64,000 bases of DNA from Taudactylus pleione (GCA_031769625.1 JAUIMM010000637.1:2147501-2211500), one strand, 5' to 3'; shown: positions 1-11,404, numbered from the stretch's first letter. Numbers and translations: made by a program. The notes: generated by a model not told the origin, from the letters alone.

Positions 1-639
1 ACCCACCTGCGTAAACGCGGGCTGCGGAGCTAACTGGCCCCGTCATTGACAAACACTGCCGGCAGAGGCCCTCTGCGCTACCCTCTCCCTCCGCTAACGG
101 TACTTTACACGTAGTACACTGTAGCCGGAGAGGAAAATCACTTTCAGACATGATGGCACCAAGTATGTGACCCCTCTCACCAATTATAACTTAAATAGGC
201 GAGAGACCACCCTGCAGCACCGCACCGCAAGGGCTTAGCAGAAAGAACAGGGACAGTAATAAAGCTGACAGTTTAGAGAAGAAAAGTTACAGGCAGCAGC
301 GCTAGCACAGTCACATACAATGCAAAGAAAAATCAATCCCTGCACTAACAGCGCTGATCACTCAACTACGCAGACACAGGGCCTGGTAGGACACAGCGCT
401 GCATACACAGACCTGCCACAGCGGAGGAGAGGTATGCGGGGGGACCCAGACCACGATGCTTCCGTCCAGTGTTTCCAGCAGCGTTCACCATGCGTTCGGG
501 AAAGATGGCCGCCGAGGAGCAGAGAGGAGGCTGGCCTGGGGTAGGAGCACTGCTACAGGACCAGTCGGCAGTGTGCAGAGAGGGCTGTGTGCAGCGGGGG
601 AGGCGCCGGCTGTGAGACAGGGAAGGCGCGCTCCCCTGG
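1..639. other. unassigned intergenic sequence
   Basis: I see no convincing gene, splice-linked ORF or complete repeat. The open frames are short, overlap on both strands, and lack domain-like composition. The GC-rich part after about 430 could be the worn beginning of the hairpin-rich element that ends near 897. Confidence 0.4.
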
Positions 640-897
640 CATGCATTTAACCCCCGGGACGCCGCAGCGCTACCGCTCTGCTGCGGTCCGCTGTCCCAGG
701 GGGGTAGTGGAAGCGCAGGTTCTTACCTGGCTCCACGCTGCAGCCAGTCCCCAGGGAGCCCCCTGCCTGGGGACTCTGGACCATGTAACAGCGGGGACCC
801 GCTGCTGTCGCTGGACTGGTCTCGCCATGCGCACCCTGGAGGTGGTGCATGCACAGTGGGGGACCATCGACCCGCTTGTGAGCGGGTCTGAATCAGG
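640..897. repeat. right part of a hairpin-rich MITE (H-family-like)
   Basis: The segment ends with a GACCCGC...GCGGGTC hairpin followed directly by TCTGAATCAGGCCC, the same layout as the end of the complete H-family elements elsewhere in the window. Inside it are further self-complementary stretches, for example CCAGTCCCCAGG with its partner CCTGGGGACTCTGG near 747-780. The left terminus is not recognisable, so this is a partial copy. Confidence 0.5.
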
Positions 898-984
898 CCC
901 CTATCCCACACCGAACGATATATCGTTCAGTGCCGGCACCCTCCCTCAGCCCTGACCTTACCCAGGAATTGCTACCAGCCACGC

Positions 985-1273
985 ATGCTATCAGTGCTGT
1001 GGCTGCTTATGGACACGCAGTGAACAATTTATGCACGCCCCTGCAACGGCGTTAAAGCGCACTGGCACGCCTACGTTCGCCCGACCCCCCCCCCCCGACA
1101 CCACCCACAAATGGCTCTTCCTGTCAATCAATGTGCTCTGGGTCTGTGTAGCCTCAGCAATCGTCACAATTCCTTTGCAATTGCTAGTTTGCGCACTGCG
1201 ATGCATACGCAGAACGCAACAGTCGACCGATTGCATGCATAATAGCAGCTGCATTCCGCAGTGAATCAGGCCC
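985..1273. mobile_element. 5'-truncated Harbinger-type MITE
   Basis: The right end GTGAATCAGGCCC is present at 1261-1273. The interior carries an ACCACCCACAAATGGC block followed by CTTCCTGTCAATCAA (about 1100-1128). The same order of motifs occurs in the complete MITE at 10405-10949 and, inverted, in the subterminal region of the autonomous Harbinger near 53,340-53,470. No matching left terminus is seen. Confidence 0.5.
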
Positions 1274-2086
1274 ATAGAGCTTTATGGGTATAGTGATAGC
1301 AGGGTTGGGGGTCGCAGTTACCCCCATTAGTATATATATTGTAAGGCACAAACATGCCCCTGGGGAAAACATCCATTTTCACCAACAAGAGGGATTATTG
1401 CCATTTGATAAATAGGGTCCTAAATCATTAATAATGTTAGGCTTGAAGAGCTGTCTATCCCAGCTGTATAAACACAATGCAGTGATGTATCTGGGACTAA
1501 AGGTCAGAATGTACTGTGCACGACTAGAAAACAGCATGAGCCTCAGGCACAAGCCTAGTTCTGTGTATATAAATAAAACACAATAATATAGATTTGAGGG
1601 CGCTGGAAACACAGAGATAGGGTCTAATTCCAGGACGCTCCAGTTTATCTACCTATGGGACACCTCCTGAGTTGATACAGGAAGAAATCACTTCTAATGG
1701 TCTTAGGAACCAGACTGCACTAAGGGAAGAGGGATCGGTATGATTTACCGCCGGACGCGTGTTCAAATCCCGCCGGAAGACCGGCACCAGTGAAGATCCC
1801 GACAGCAGCTAAGGTAAGAGCCTGTAGGGTTCAGCGTTGGTGCCTGCACATGTACAGCCATAAGCCTGCATATGCGTCACAGGGGGCTAACGGATCCCTC
1901 TCCAGTAAAACCTGCGGAACAGTAGCCCATAAGCTACTATGCTACTATGGGATGTTATCTAATGATGGTGTTAGTGGCCGTGGCCAAATTGGTAAATCCG
2001 ACAGCATAGCATCCACCATAGCAAACTACGGGAGCTGTGTTGGGGATAGAATTGGAGGGACCGTGGTAAATATTGGAGATATCTGA
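1274..2086. other. no gene; mixed repeat fragments
   Basis: No supported coding region. A fragment at about 1735-1830 has the ATCCCGCCGG / GAAGATCCCGAC motifs of the GTCGGGAT-type repeat family that is more complete at 20,868-21,423. The remainder is AT-rich unique-looking sequence. Confidence 0.4.
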
Positions 2087-2551
2087 GGGCATATTTACTA
2101 AAGTGCGGGTTTTAGAAGTGGAGATGTTGCCCATAGCAACCAATCAGATTCTAGTTGTTATCTTCTAGAACAGGGATCGGGAAGCTCAGGCCCGTGGAAT
2201 CATTTGGTCTGGCCCTCTGAGCTTTTTTCTGCTAGCCTCATCTGGCTAGCAGGGTGCCTTAGGATGCTTCAGACGGTCACACCGCTGCCCTTACAGCTCC
2301 CCGGAGCCTCTTCAGGATGCTCCGGGCATTGCTGTAATCACCGATGATTGTGGCCCGTCCCTTGTGATGTCACACGGAGGGGGCATGGCCTACACCATGC
2401 CCAGGAATAATGTTATATATATCAAAATGGCCCTCGGCCATTACCCACCCCTGTTCTAGAAGGTGCCAGAAAAATGATAAGTAGAATCTGATTGGTTGCT
2501 ATGGGCAACAACTCCCCTTCCAAAAATCCGCCCTTTAGTAAATATACCCCC
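2087..2551. mobile_element. MITE with GGGCATATTTACTAAA termini
   Basis: Left end GGGCATATTTACTAAAG and right end CTTTAGTAAATATACCCC are inverted complements. The next blocks also pair: GTTGCCCATAGCAACCAATC on the left and GATTGGTTGCTATGGGCAAC on the right. The element is therefore a fold-back MITE. It is interrupted by a hAT-type element at 2171-2453, which must be the younger insertion. Its superfamily cannot be fixed from the sequence. Confidence 0.75.
2171..2453. mobile_element. non-autonomous hAT element, nested
   Basis: The insertion is flanked by an exact 8-bp duplication TTCTAGAA (2163-2170 and 2454-2461), as made by hAT transposases. The right end CACCCCTG fits the CAGGGGTG-type hAT terminus, while the left end CAGGGATCGG is diverged. 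It shares its interior (ACGGTCACACCGCTGCCC; TCAAAATGGCCCTCGG) with copies at 5380-5724 and 50,021-50,213. It has no coding capacity. Confidence 0.85.
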
Positions 2552-3030
2552 TGCTGTGGTCCCCCCTTCTTAAGTCCCGGGGATCCTTAATATTTGTGGG
2601 TGACCCCCAAATCCCACAAATATTCTTTAATAAATATGCCTCCGTGACATGTCATGTATTGAACTCAGCATTGCTAAATATGTTGTGAAAATAGCAAATA
2701 CACCCCATACCAAAATGAGAACCAGCAATGAGCCAGAAAAAAGCATTTAGTGAAACAAAAATGCAGATTGTAATGAGAATAATCTGTAATCAGGACTGGC
2801 AGAGGAAATATAGTACGTGTTTGAAAACAACATGGCTATCAAGCATGGCAAAGGAGGCGGGTGCGATACAGAGAATTGACTTTATACACTGCAGAAGATA
2901 GTCGTCCGTGCATTATCTGTTTACAAAGTTGAACAGTAATGGAATGCAGACAGAACCATGACCATTCAACAAACACCATGCATTTACCCCTATCTTTAAT
3001 TAAATGGAAATTTCTCATTTTATATAGTAA
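2552..3030. other. no gene seen
   Basis: AT-rich sequence with stops in all frames. I see no repeat unit, splice-linked ORF or RNA gene. Confidence 0.4.
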
Positions 3031-3655
3031 ACTAGCTAATGTGCCCGGTTTCACCCTGGTAGCCATTAGCTAAGTGCCATACATGAGATAGGAGAGGGAC
3101 TGGAACAGGCAGGCTCCGTCTCCTGTGATGGGGACAATGGTGTGAGGCACCATCTGACCACTAATATTGGAACACTTAATTGCCATTTTCAAAATCCAAA
3201 GTGAAGCACCGTATTACAATCCAAATTAAGGTAAGTTTTCAATATCCAAATACAAATCAAGTGAATAGTCTAAAAATAAAAACTATCAAAGTCCAAGATT
3301 CAAATGGGGGAGCCATACCAACTGCCACCCCATATGCTGACAAACATCACTGGCAGTTGGCGTGGCTCCCCATGAATATTGGACTGCGCTACAGCCCCAC
3401 CTCTGAAGCTGCAACTCCACCAGACAATAAGCTTACAGTCCCGCAGTGCTGGGTCATGTTGCTTTGTCACCCAATCACCTCGGTCGAGAGGAAACCTTTA
3501 ACCCCTTTTCAGCCCCGTAGGAGTCAGATTTAGAAAAATCCCTTGTTAGTGGGTGCTTAGGTCATGGAAGGAATATACTCCCCAAGTTTCATGTTTCTAG
3601 GTCCAGTGGTTTGGGCAGGACGTTGATGGGTCTAAGGACATTTGTTTTTATATAC
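3031..3655. repeat. interspersed repeat with CTAGCTAATGTGCCCGG start
   Basis: The segment opens with ACTAGCTAATGTGCCCGG and closes with an AAGTTTCATGTTTCTAG block followed by a tract ending TATATACTAAGAT. A related terminal motif, CCCGGGCAATGCCGGGTA followed by CTAG, ends the repeat at 51,660. The paired CCGG motif suggests a conserved terminal structure. The class is unknown to me; no coding frame is supported. Confidence 0.4.
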
Positions 3656-3831
3656 TAAGATAATAAACTGGGTGCATGACTGTGTGGCATAATGTGAATT
3701 GGGTGCATGACTGTGTATCACAATATAAATTGGGGAAGCTAATATGAATTGGGGGAAAATTTTATCTTGCAAAATAAAAATGTGCCTTCCTACCGTGAGT
3801 AATCTGCACCCTGCACCAAAAAATGACTATA

Positions 3832-5371
3832 GGCCTGATTCAGGTGTGCACGGTATTGCAGCTGCAACTTCGTCTTTTGCTGCAGCTTAACTGCGTCATC
3901 ATGCTCATGCTGCAGCCGATGGGCTTCCTACTGAGACTCCCACCGGCTGTAGTGCTAATCCACCACTGTGCGCATCATGACTTACCATCTGTCCCACCAT
4001 CAGAGATTGCACCAGCCCTATGAAGGTGCAATTTTCATCTTAACATGGCCACCGAGGTCAGTGCAACTGCGTCTGGCAAGCCACCCCAATGTTACCACCC
4101 TGCAGGGGCGGATTGGGATGGAAAATCAACCCGGGAAATTTCTGGCAGCAGCCCTAATGGGGGCGGGTCTGTTTAGGGGGTGGGGTCTGAGGGGGCGGGA
4201 TATTCCCTCCTCATAGGGCCTGTTTCTGAGTCAGAGGCAGTCGTGGCCTTCCTTGTGTCATTTGCTGCAGTTGCATCTGACTTTATGTATTTTAAATATT
4301 TTATATCTATGGTAGATTATGTAATTCTTACTGACCGTGTCACTATTAACTGTGCGACGCAGTCAGAACAGCGGGGCCAGTCGCCCTTTATCTCCTGTGT
4401 TGCTGCTGGAGCAGTGAGGAGTGACTCATGCAGCAGCTCCCCCTCGGCCATATCACTCATACTATACAATGAGCTTCCCACCACCCGTGTACTTGGCAGG
4501 TACAGGTAGGGTTGCCAAATTATCCCTTTCATAAGGGACACATATAAATTACACAGGCCTTTTCCTTCTAATCCTTAAATAAGATGTGTGGCAGTGATGC
4601 ACCTAAGTGCCACTGCCAACCGCGGCCGCTCCTGCCATTACTGGTTCGGCTCTTGCCTAGTTGCTGGAGACTGGACTTGGCTGGAGGCAGAGCCGCGAGG
4701 TGTGACTCAAGAGCTCCGCAAAAGCCCGTGGGTGGAGCTGCTGCGGCTGGGCATTTTATAACGGGGATGCCTCTGACCGTTGCCCAATTGGACCTGAGCT
4801 CCGATCTTGTTAGCCACGGCATAATCCGTCTGGACAGGCAGTGTGAGCCAGTCTGGCAGAGGGGGACATGGCCCAATCTGCCCCTGCTTACCTGAAATGC
4901 CCACCATAATCGCATGTCTCTGTGTGCAATTTCTTTCTGCATCTTAGAGCGGCAATAATCAGGACACATGCGTAATGTGACTTGGACATGCGCAGACTGA
5001 TATTATCGTCCGTTTGCGTGCAGCATCAACATACCTCGCACCCAGTTGTGTTTTAAGAGAGGAGGGGGCCGGTGTGCAGGCTCCAGTGCAGCAGACTCTG
5101 GCTTTGTCAAAGGTCTCCGGGAACATGGCGCCTGTGCCTTATTCCTGGGGACATATCTACTGCACATGAGCAAATCACCGGGAAAGTGACTACCACACCA
5201 TTGTCCCGGTGTTTAAAGTCTGCAGAACCGGCCGACGCGGTACTCCAGAGAGGTAATTATAATAATTATTTGGGTGTAGGGTGTGCAGTGTGGGCCTCCC
5301 TGGACCCAGGGGCCTGCGCACACCCTGCACCCATTATAAATACCCCAATGAATGCACCTCTGAATCAGACC
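3832..5371. mobile_element. GGCCTGATTCAG-ended element with nested insertions
   Basis: The left end GGCCTGATTCAGG (3832) and the right end CTCTGAATCAGACCC (about 5359-5371) are inverted. Blocks just inside the left end (TTGCAGCTGCAACTTCG; GCTGCAGCCGATGGGC) and the GAAATGCCCACCA block at 4894-4906 correspond to the copy at 23,222-24,382. A hAT element (4103-4886) is nested inside. The stretch 5040-5340 is a further repeat shared, inverted, with 8590-8820. Confidence 0.5.
4103..4886. mobile_element. non-autonomous hAT element
   Basis: Termini CAGGGGCGGATTGGGA and GGCCCAATCTGCCCCTG are inverted with mismatches and start with CAG, as in hAT elements. It separates two parts of the enclosing element. 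The flanks (CCACCCTG and CTTACCTG) match only partly as an 8-bp duplication, so the copy is old. An inner repeat fragment (GGGTTGCCAAATTATCCC) lies near 4509. No transposase is encoded. Confidence 0.55.
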
Positions 5372-5379
5372 CTGTATAG

Positions 5380-5724
5380 CAGGGGTGGGGAACCTCAGGC
5401 CCAGGGGCTGTATAAGGCCCCCGGAATCATTTGGTCTGGCCCTTTTTGGAGCATTTTTCTGCTAGCCTCATCTGGCAAGCAGGGTGCCTAGAATGTACCC
5501 TGCAGCCAGAATCTATGCAGCAGTGCCGCCTGGAGCATCCTTAGGACGCTTCAGACGGTCACACCGCTGCCCTTACAGCTCCCCGGAGCATCCTCAGGAA
5601 TCACCGGCAATTGTGGCCCCGCCCATGTGGCATCACATGGAGGGGACGTGGCCTGCACTGGGCCCACATATAATATTATATAAATCAAAATGGCCCTCGG
5701 CAGAAAAAAGGTTCCCTACCCCTG
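5380..5724. mobile_element. non-autonomous hAT element with intact TSD
   Basis: The left end CAGGGGTGGGGAACCT and right end GGTTCCCTACCCCTG are inverted. They are bounded by an exact 8-bp duplication CTGTATAG (5372-5379; 5725-5732). The CAGGGGTGGGGAACC terminus is the classical vertebrate hAT (Charlie/MER5-type) signature. It is the best-preserved of the three copies in the window. Confidence 0.9.
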
Positions 5725-5732
5725 CTGTATAG

Positions 5733-6214
5733 ATATTTATTTGCACTTTTTAGGCATCCTGCAACTATAAGTTATTGCACATGTGGAAAACAGAGATGAT
5801 GTCATGGCTAAAATTAGAAGCATATGAATTACCGATGAACTTGTTTGGTCATAAATAACATTAATTTTTACAACACAATGTAATAGGCCATCTGCCCGGC
5901 TTGCTGCAAGGTGTACATAAATCATTCTGTTTCAGATATGCAGTCATCGGTACATCTCGGCATATACACGTTAGTGTTGAACTAAGAAGACCTCACCTTC
6001 TGAAAACGTAATTTCGAGCTGAGCAGTCAGTTATTCTGCTCTGTTGCGGCCTGATGCTGAGTTGTCTTGGAGCAAAATCAGTGGCGTAGCAAGACCCTGT
6101 GCAAATTATTTAGCAGTTTATCTATTTTGATTGTAAATGATCTAATATACGCACTATCTGCCTGCTTAGTTGACATGCAGGATTAAATAAATGATGTAGC
6201 AGTGGCCGGTCGGT
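5733..6214. other. no gene; small hAT-like fragment
   Basis: AT-rich sequence. CAGTGGCGTAGCAAG at about 6080 looks like an isolated hAT terminus of the type found complete at 23,246. Nothing else is assignable. Confidence 0.35.
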
Positions 6215-6431
6215 GCATGCGTGGCACCTCGTCACTCTATTTTTTCCGAAAAATACAGTGATAAGGCTGCGGAGGGGATTCACAGGGACAGAGCTTTATC
6301 GCAAGCTCTGTCCCTGCAAGGGATTTTTAATAAATCCCTGTGATATTTCCTGAAGTTGCAATGCAAATTCAGTCGGTAATATCAAACTACAACCGCATTT
6401 TTAAATGCAGATTGTAGTACATAGAGCCCTT
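6215..6431. mobile_element. truncated GGGCTCTATTTA-type MITE
   Basis: Contains the hairpin GGGACAGAGCTTTATCGC / AAGCTCTGTCCCTGCA and ends with GCAGATTGTAGTACATAGAGCCC. The same hairpin and end occur, inverted, in the complete element at 28,247-29,086. The left part is missing. Confidence 0.6.
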
Positions 6432-6439
6432 AGTGTGGT

Positions 6440-7660
6440 GAGGCGGAGGCGGCTGGACCAGTGACAGCAGATGCCCTGCAGCAGGACTCTGGTGAGAAAA
6501 GTCTGGCCTCAGAAGATGGCAGTTACTTGGTGAGTGGCAGCTGGTCTGCCAAAGGGGATTCATTCAGTATCCTGGCACAGGGGATACCGGCGCTTAAAGT
6601 ACCAACGCCGGAATCCTGACGCCTGTCAGAATCTCGGTGTCAACATCTCGAAGGTAAGTAGCAGGGTTGGGGGGAAGGTTAGGCACTAGAGGGGGAGAGT
6701 TAGGTTTAGGGTGCGGGGAGGGGAAGGTTAGGCTTAGGCACTGGGGGAGGGTAGGTTCAGGCACCGGGTAGGGAGGGTTGGGTAGGGAGAGGGGGAGGGT
6801 TAGCAGCATACCTACCGACAGGTGTCTGCATCCTAACCCTCTTGGGATGCCGACGTCGGGATTTTGACTGCTGGGATCCAGAGGGCTGACTTACTGTACC
6901 CATCCCCTACCAAAGATTGGAAGAGTGTGTACAGTGATACAATACTTTCAGTTGATTGTTTCAAGAGATGCAGATCTGAGATCTGCTGCAAAATTGGACA
7001 GATGTGTAGGGAATGGGATATACTGGGTGCTGAATCTGTGTCCAGCTCTCCAGTAGGATTGTGTTAACATACTGGTCTGGAGTTAGTCCCCCAGAGGATT
7101 GGACACGTGTGTACCCATCTTAAGTCATGCAGCATTATATCAGATGAATCATTTACTTTGTCCATTGTTACTACATTAAAAACTGCAGATAAAAAGGAGG
7201 GAGGTGTCTGAAGGGCTAATGGTGACAGGCCAACATTTGTTATATAGTCCTTACCTGAAGATGTAATTCATATTCTTTTTCTGAAGATGTTGCTGTTCAG
7301 GACCTTATTGGAATGTAATCCAACGTTCTTATCAGTAGTCATTATCCAAAGTTGCTTAAATAAAGCAGGAACTACTCAGAGAGAATCAATGTTGGACATA
7401 ATGTCACCACAAGATGGCTGCCAGTAGCTGGGCATCCTTTATATAGGGCTGTGACCTGCACTGTGACATCACAATGCCTGCAGGCAGCACTAGAGATGGC
7501 TGTAGCTTGAATCAGCTCTGGGCACAGATGCCCTGCAGCAGCATTCTGGTGAGAATAGGAAAGCTGGGGCTCAGGAGATGGCAGTGTAACTCTGTGCAGG
7601 GTTCGGCCCCAGAGGCGTCCTGTGCCCCGAAGCAGTCGCACTCTCTGCACCTACTATAGC
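6440..7660. repeat. low-copy repeated segments around 6450 and 7500
   Basis: GCAGATGCCCTGCAGCAGGACTCTGGTGAGAA at 6466 is closely matched by GATGCCCTGCAGCAGCATTCTGGTGAGAA at 7527, with a similar CAGAAGATGGCAGT / CAGGAGATGGCAGT continuation. The two sites are therefore copies of one repeat. I recognise no coding domain. Confidence 0.4.
6565..6905. repeat. GTCGGGAT-type repeat with telomere-like core
   Basis: A purine-rich core of degenerate GGTTAGG/GGGTTAGG units (about 6660-6805) is bracketed by GGAATCCTGACGCCTGTCAG on the left and GATGCCGACGTCGGGATTT on the right. The bracketing motifs are partly inverted relative to each other. Similar units occur at 12,055, 20,868 and 23,687. Confidence 0.5.
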
Positions 7661-8589
7661 TACGCCCTTGAGCAAAAAATATGCAATATTGTACTGTGCA
7701 TGTCCACAAAGCAAACTGTACACAATTTTTCACCTATGCAGATTTGCGCATGTCACTTACGCCTACTTGCGAGATGCGGGATGGAGGCTGTTAGGGAGGG
7801 TCTGACATAGGCTGAGTACACTAAGAGCATGTTTGCGTAATTGTGAAGTGATGTAGATGAGGGCAAAGACACATATAGACCTTTTCAGTAGACGTGCCTA
7901 TGGCTGGTGCCCAATCGTTGGTGCAAATACACCCTGACCTCTCCGTCGGCACCGCAGGTATCACTGGGAACGTGGTGTAGGCACCAAGTTTCCGGAGATC
8001 TGCAATATATAAATCACCAGAAAGCATGGAGTAGGCACAATGTTTCCGGAGTTCTGTGTATGCCTGGACGGAGGCTGCACACGGGCCCTCCACTTTCTTG
8101 ATCCGCCCATGCGCGTCAGGATAGTGCCGCCGGAGTTCTGCTGTCCATGTAGTCACTGTCGAAAAAGTGACCTTCGATGACTTCGTCACAGCATACCATT
8201 GAAAATAATTACTTTGCTACTGTCATTTGTACACAACAAGGAATATTATATCTGCTGTATTAGGTAAGACATTTTATTTAAATCAAGTCTAATAGCGAAT
8301 GTGCTTTTCCCTATGAAACCAGGCTGTGTGCGTGCCGTGCCATGTGGCTGTATATACTATACCTGGCCTAAACCTGGCACTTATGCTAGAGGGGCAGAAA
8401 TGGGTGCATCTTGCTATAGGTACAACTCAATGTATATTGTATACATAAAATACAGATTATATTTACTGACTGATTTTTTAAAGTATAAATTACATACAAT
8501 ATGCATCCAACTGTATACCAGCTTATTCTCTATTCCTGTTGCGCAATCATCATTTTAGACATGTCTGTAAATTATCAGGCAATGTCACA
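7661..8589. other. no gene seen
   Basis: The open frames here are short and discordant between strands. Parts of 7,800-8,190 are GC-balanced but have no protein family signature I recognise. Confidence 0.35.
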
Positions 8590-8820
8590 ATGGGTGCAGG
8601 GTGTGCATTGCACACGGGCCCATGGGTCCAAGGACACCGCACACCCTGCACCCATACATAGTTATATTACTTCTCCGCAGTCTCCAGAGTGCAGTGCAGC
8701 AAAAATCACAGGGAAAATGGCAGCGGCCATTTTCCCGGTGACTTGCTCTTGCGCAATAGCGATGTCCACGGGAATAAGGAGCAGGTGCCATTTTCCCAGA
8801 GACCCGCGCATGCACAGTAT
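8590..8820. repeat. GGGTGCAGGGTGTGC-bounded repeat
   Basis: The arms GGGTGCAGGGTGTGC and GCACACCCTGCACCC (8591-8656) form an inverted repeat. Next comes GTCTCCAGAGTGCAGTGCAGC with CAGGGAAAATGG. The same modules occur in inverted order at 5040-5335, so this is an interspersed repeat. Confidence 0.5.
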
Positions 8821-8844
8821 ATTCTGACACCAAACCAGAATAGA

Positions 8845-9126
8845 GGGCCTGATTCAGACCCGGTTGCGAGCGCTGAGCGCTCGCAACCGGGTCGATGGTG
8901 GCCCAGAGCGCATGCGCACGACGGCAATCCGTCGCTCCAGGTCTCATACCAAAGGGGGCGTGCTGTCGATGTTGAGTGACAGCACGACAGCACGAGTGAC
9001 AGCACGCCCCCTTTGGTGGGCGGGCGGCTGCCCAGACGGAGGCATTCCCATGAGAAGTGATGTCAGTGGGAGAGCCGAAAGCTCTCTGGGGCTTGCGGCC
9101 ACAAGACCCTACCACAAAGGAGGCCG

Positions 9127-9158
<32 letters not shown>

Positions 9159-9216
9159 GACCGGCCCTGATTCAGAGCGAGCGCTCTGTCAGAGCGTCCG
9201 GCTCTGAATCAGGGCC
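8845..9216. mobile_element. hairpin-chain element H1
   Basis: The termini GGGCCTGATTCAGACCC and GCTCTGAATCAGGGCC are inverted, and the copy is flanked by a 3-bp duplication AGA (8842-8844; 9217-9219). Inside are successive hairpins: CCCGGTTGCGAGCGC with GCGCTCGCAACCGGG; a TGCTGTCGATGTTGAGTGACAGCA unit; and a terminal GAGCGAGCGCTCTGT/CAGAGCGTCCGGCTC unit. A run of about 30 A residues near 9130-9159 sits where other copies carry more hairpins, so the copy is internally altered. Confidence 0.85.
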
Positions 9217-9252
9217 AGAATGCGCTTCTAGAGAGGAGGGGGCCCGCATCGA

Positions 9253-9870
9253 GGGCCTGATTCAGACCCGCTCGCTAGCAAGCTGCCGCTCGTTGCAGAT
9301 GATGTTCGCTAATGTGCGCATGCGTGTAGTTCGCAGTGCGTGTGTGCAAACTAGTACAAGCGATCGGAATGTGCTCAGTCGCCCTGCAAAGACAGCCCAG
9401 TGGAATGAGTGACAAGAGAGGCCGTTTGTGGGTGGTAACAGGGGCAGGCCAGTAGTAACCGGGGAGTGGAGTTGCGGACGCAGGCGTGCCAGAGTGTTTT
9501 CATGCTGTTTCTGGGGCGTGCATAATTAACAGGCAGCATCATAGTACATGTCACCTGGCTGAATAATACACTGAAGTGCTTGCGGTAGGGTACAGTCAAC
9601 CGCAAGCGCTGCGGCCAGACCCGATGGACCCCGATGTACTGATGGTTGTATATACTTCCTGGAGATGACGTACACTAGTAAGCGGCTAAAGACAGGCTGG
9701 TGGGCGTCTGTAAACACGAAGTGATCGCTCACCAAGACATAGTGGGCGTGCTTATGCCTTGCCGTGCGAGCGGCTGCCTTGACGTCACTTAGTTGAATTT
9801 CCATACGCTGGGCCCCGCACCCCACCCCTTGAGGTACACAGCAAAATGTGTGCAATGCCTATCCACCCTC
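9253..9870. mobile_element. Harbinger-derived element, left part
   Basis: Starts GGGCCTGATTCAGACCC. It then carries GTTTGTGGGTGGTAAC, GGACGCAGGCGTGCC and TTTCTGGGGCGTGCAT (about 9423-9525) in the same order as the related blocks GTTTTTGGGTGTTGACG, AACGCAGGCATGGCG and TTTTTGGGGCGTACAT in the autonomous Harbinger (53,390-53,465). No coding region is present and the right terminus was not found. Confidence 0.55.
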
Positions 9871-9949
9871 CTTGGGCCCCCGGTTGTGCCCTTCTAAGCA
9901 GTAGTAAGGGCGGCTGGTGCATTCAAAGTGAGCCCCCAATTTGCCACTG

Positions 9950-10082
9950 CAAATCAGTCCAGGAATGATGATGTTTGTCCATGAAAGATAACGTTTTGCC
10001 TCTTTTTAAGACCCGATTTTTGGTGGGAAAAATCCGAATTTGGCAGGAAAATCCGAACTAATCCGAGCTTGCACATCCCTAG
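9950..10082. mobile_element. hAT terminal fragment
   Basis: Ends GCTTGCACATCCCTAG, the inverse of CTAGGGATGTGCAAGC. This resembles the terminus CTAGGGGTGTGCACCGG of the large hAT at 60,734. Repeated AAAATCCGAA motifs lie just inside. Truncated. Confidence 0.5.
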
Positions 10083-10404
10083 TTCAGAATAGCGGAGAGG
10101 TCTATGTAAGCAAATAATAACAGCAAAGACATTGCCTGTATACTGCACACCATGTATATAGCGTTTGAGGGGGAATTTCCGCACAAAAAAATAGGTGAAA
10201 TCAAGGAAAAGAAAATATACCAACAATAGAAATAATTCAATGTAGTCATCATTTAATTATGTGCGCTGGTGGTGCTCCCCTAAATAAAGAATTACATCGA
10301 TTTGAAGATGGGTAATTCTCTGCAAACTGCAGGCAAAAGGGAAGATGATTCCCGCACACCATGTACTGCATTGTTATTTATTGGTGAGCCCTGTAAGGGA
10401 TTGT

Positions 10405-10949
10405 GGGCCTGATTCAGCAAGGAACACAAAGAGAATGCACGCACCCAGCCGCTGCGAGGATATGCTAATCAATGCATACGCACGGAGACCGCAACACAAC
10501 ATGCACACGCCCAGCCCTATATGAAGCCGCCCATCTCCCTTTACTCAAAGGCTGATCAGTACGCAATTTAGCGTAAACATCGAGAACCATCGACCACATT
10601 TGCATAATAGTGGTTGACCAGATCTCGCGCAGGATCTTGGCAACTGCCTGTGTGCACGGAGTCGTCCATCGCCGCACTGGCTTAATTATGAACGCCCATA
10701 AAACGCCATCCCAATGCACAGCCACTCCTGCGTTCGCCCAACCATCCCACGTCACCACCCACAAACGGCACTTCCTGTCAATCAACCTCAGAAGGGGTCT
10801 GCGTACATGATGCGTGTAGTCTGCATACGCTTACCCGACCGCACTGGCTAGATCGCGCACGCGCAGTGCGATGCGTACGCATGCACAGTACAAAAACATC
10901 GGCCAAATGCGTGCGTTCTCTCCTGTGTGTTCCTTGCTGAATCAGGCCC
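10405..10949. mobile_element. Harbinger-type MITE with TGT duplication
   Basis: Inverted termini GGGCCTGATTCAGCAAGGAA and TTCCTTGCTGAATCAGGCCC, flanked by TGT (10402-10404; 10950-10952). The interior holds ACGCCCATAAAACGCC and ACCACCCACAAACGGC with CTTCCTGTCAATCAAC, matching the subterminal modules of the other Harbinger-related copies in the window. No transposase is encoded. Confidence 0.8.
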
Positions 10950-10952
10950 TGT

Positions 10953-11404
10953 GTTATGTGTCACTAAGCAGTGACGCGTCTGTTACTTTATACAGTAATG
11001 AGATACAGGTGGTGCCTAAGTTAACTAAATGTTTACAGGTGTGGATTTTCAGACGATATGGTCATCCTGGTTTCTGTAGGGGCAAAACCACAAAAATGTC
11101 CACAAAAACTTACATTCCAAAAGAGGGGAAAATAATGGGGCACTTGGAAACCAAAAAATGAAGTTTGTCAATGTTTAATGTGAGATTTCTGTAAGTATTC
11201 TCAATTCCTATTAAAAATAAGATCTTCAGTGGTGCGTGCCATTGGTCCTGCGGGGTGAATGGCCCAGACTGCTGGTTCCGAGACCCTGCGCTGCCATCCA
11301 AAGGCCAGGGAGTAGGTAAAATGTCCACTTCTTATGCCCACGGTAAGTTTTAGTCATGAAAGTGTTTGGCCTTTATCATTCCCATTGGCATCTAAAGGAA
11401 TAGT
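10953..11404. other. no gene seen
   Basis: AT-rich sequence between two MITEs. The open frames are short and carry no recognisable motif. Confidence 0.35.

Noticed and set aside
8864..9412. 182-codon ORF
   Set aside because: It reads through H1 hairpins and a poly(A) run translated as Lys; incompatible with a protein gene.
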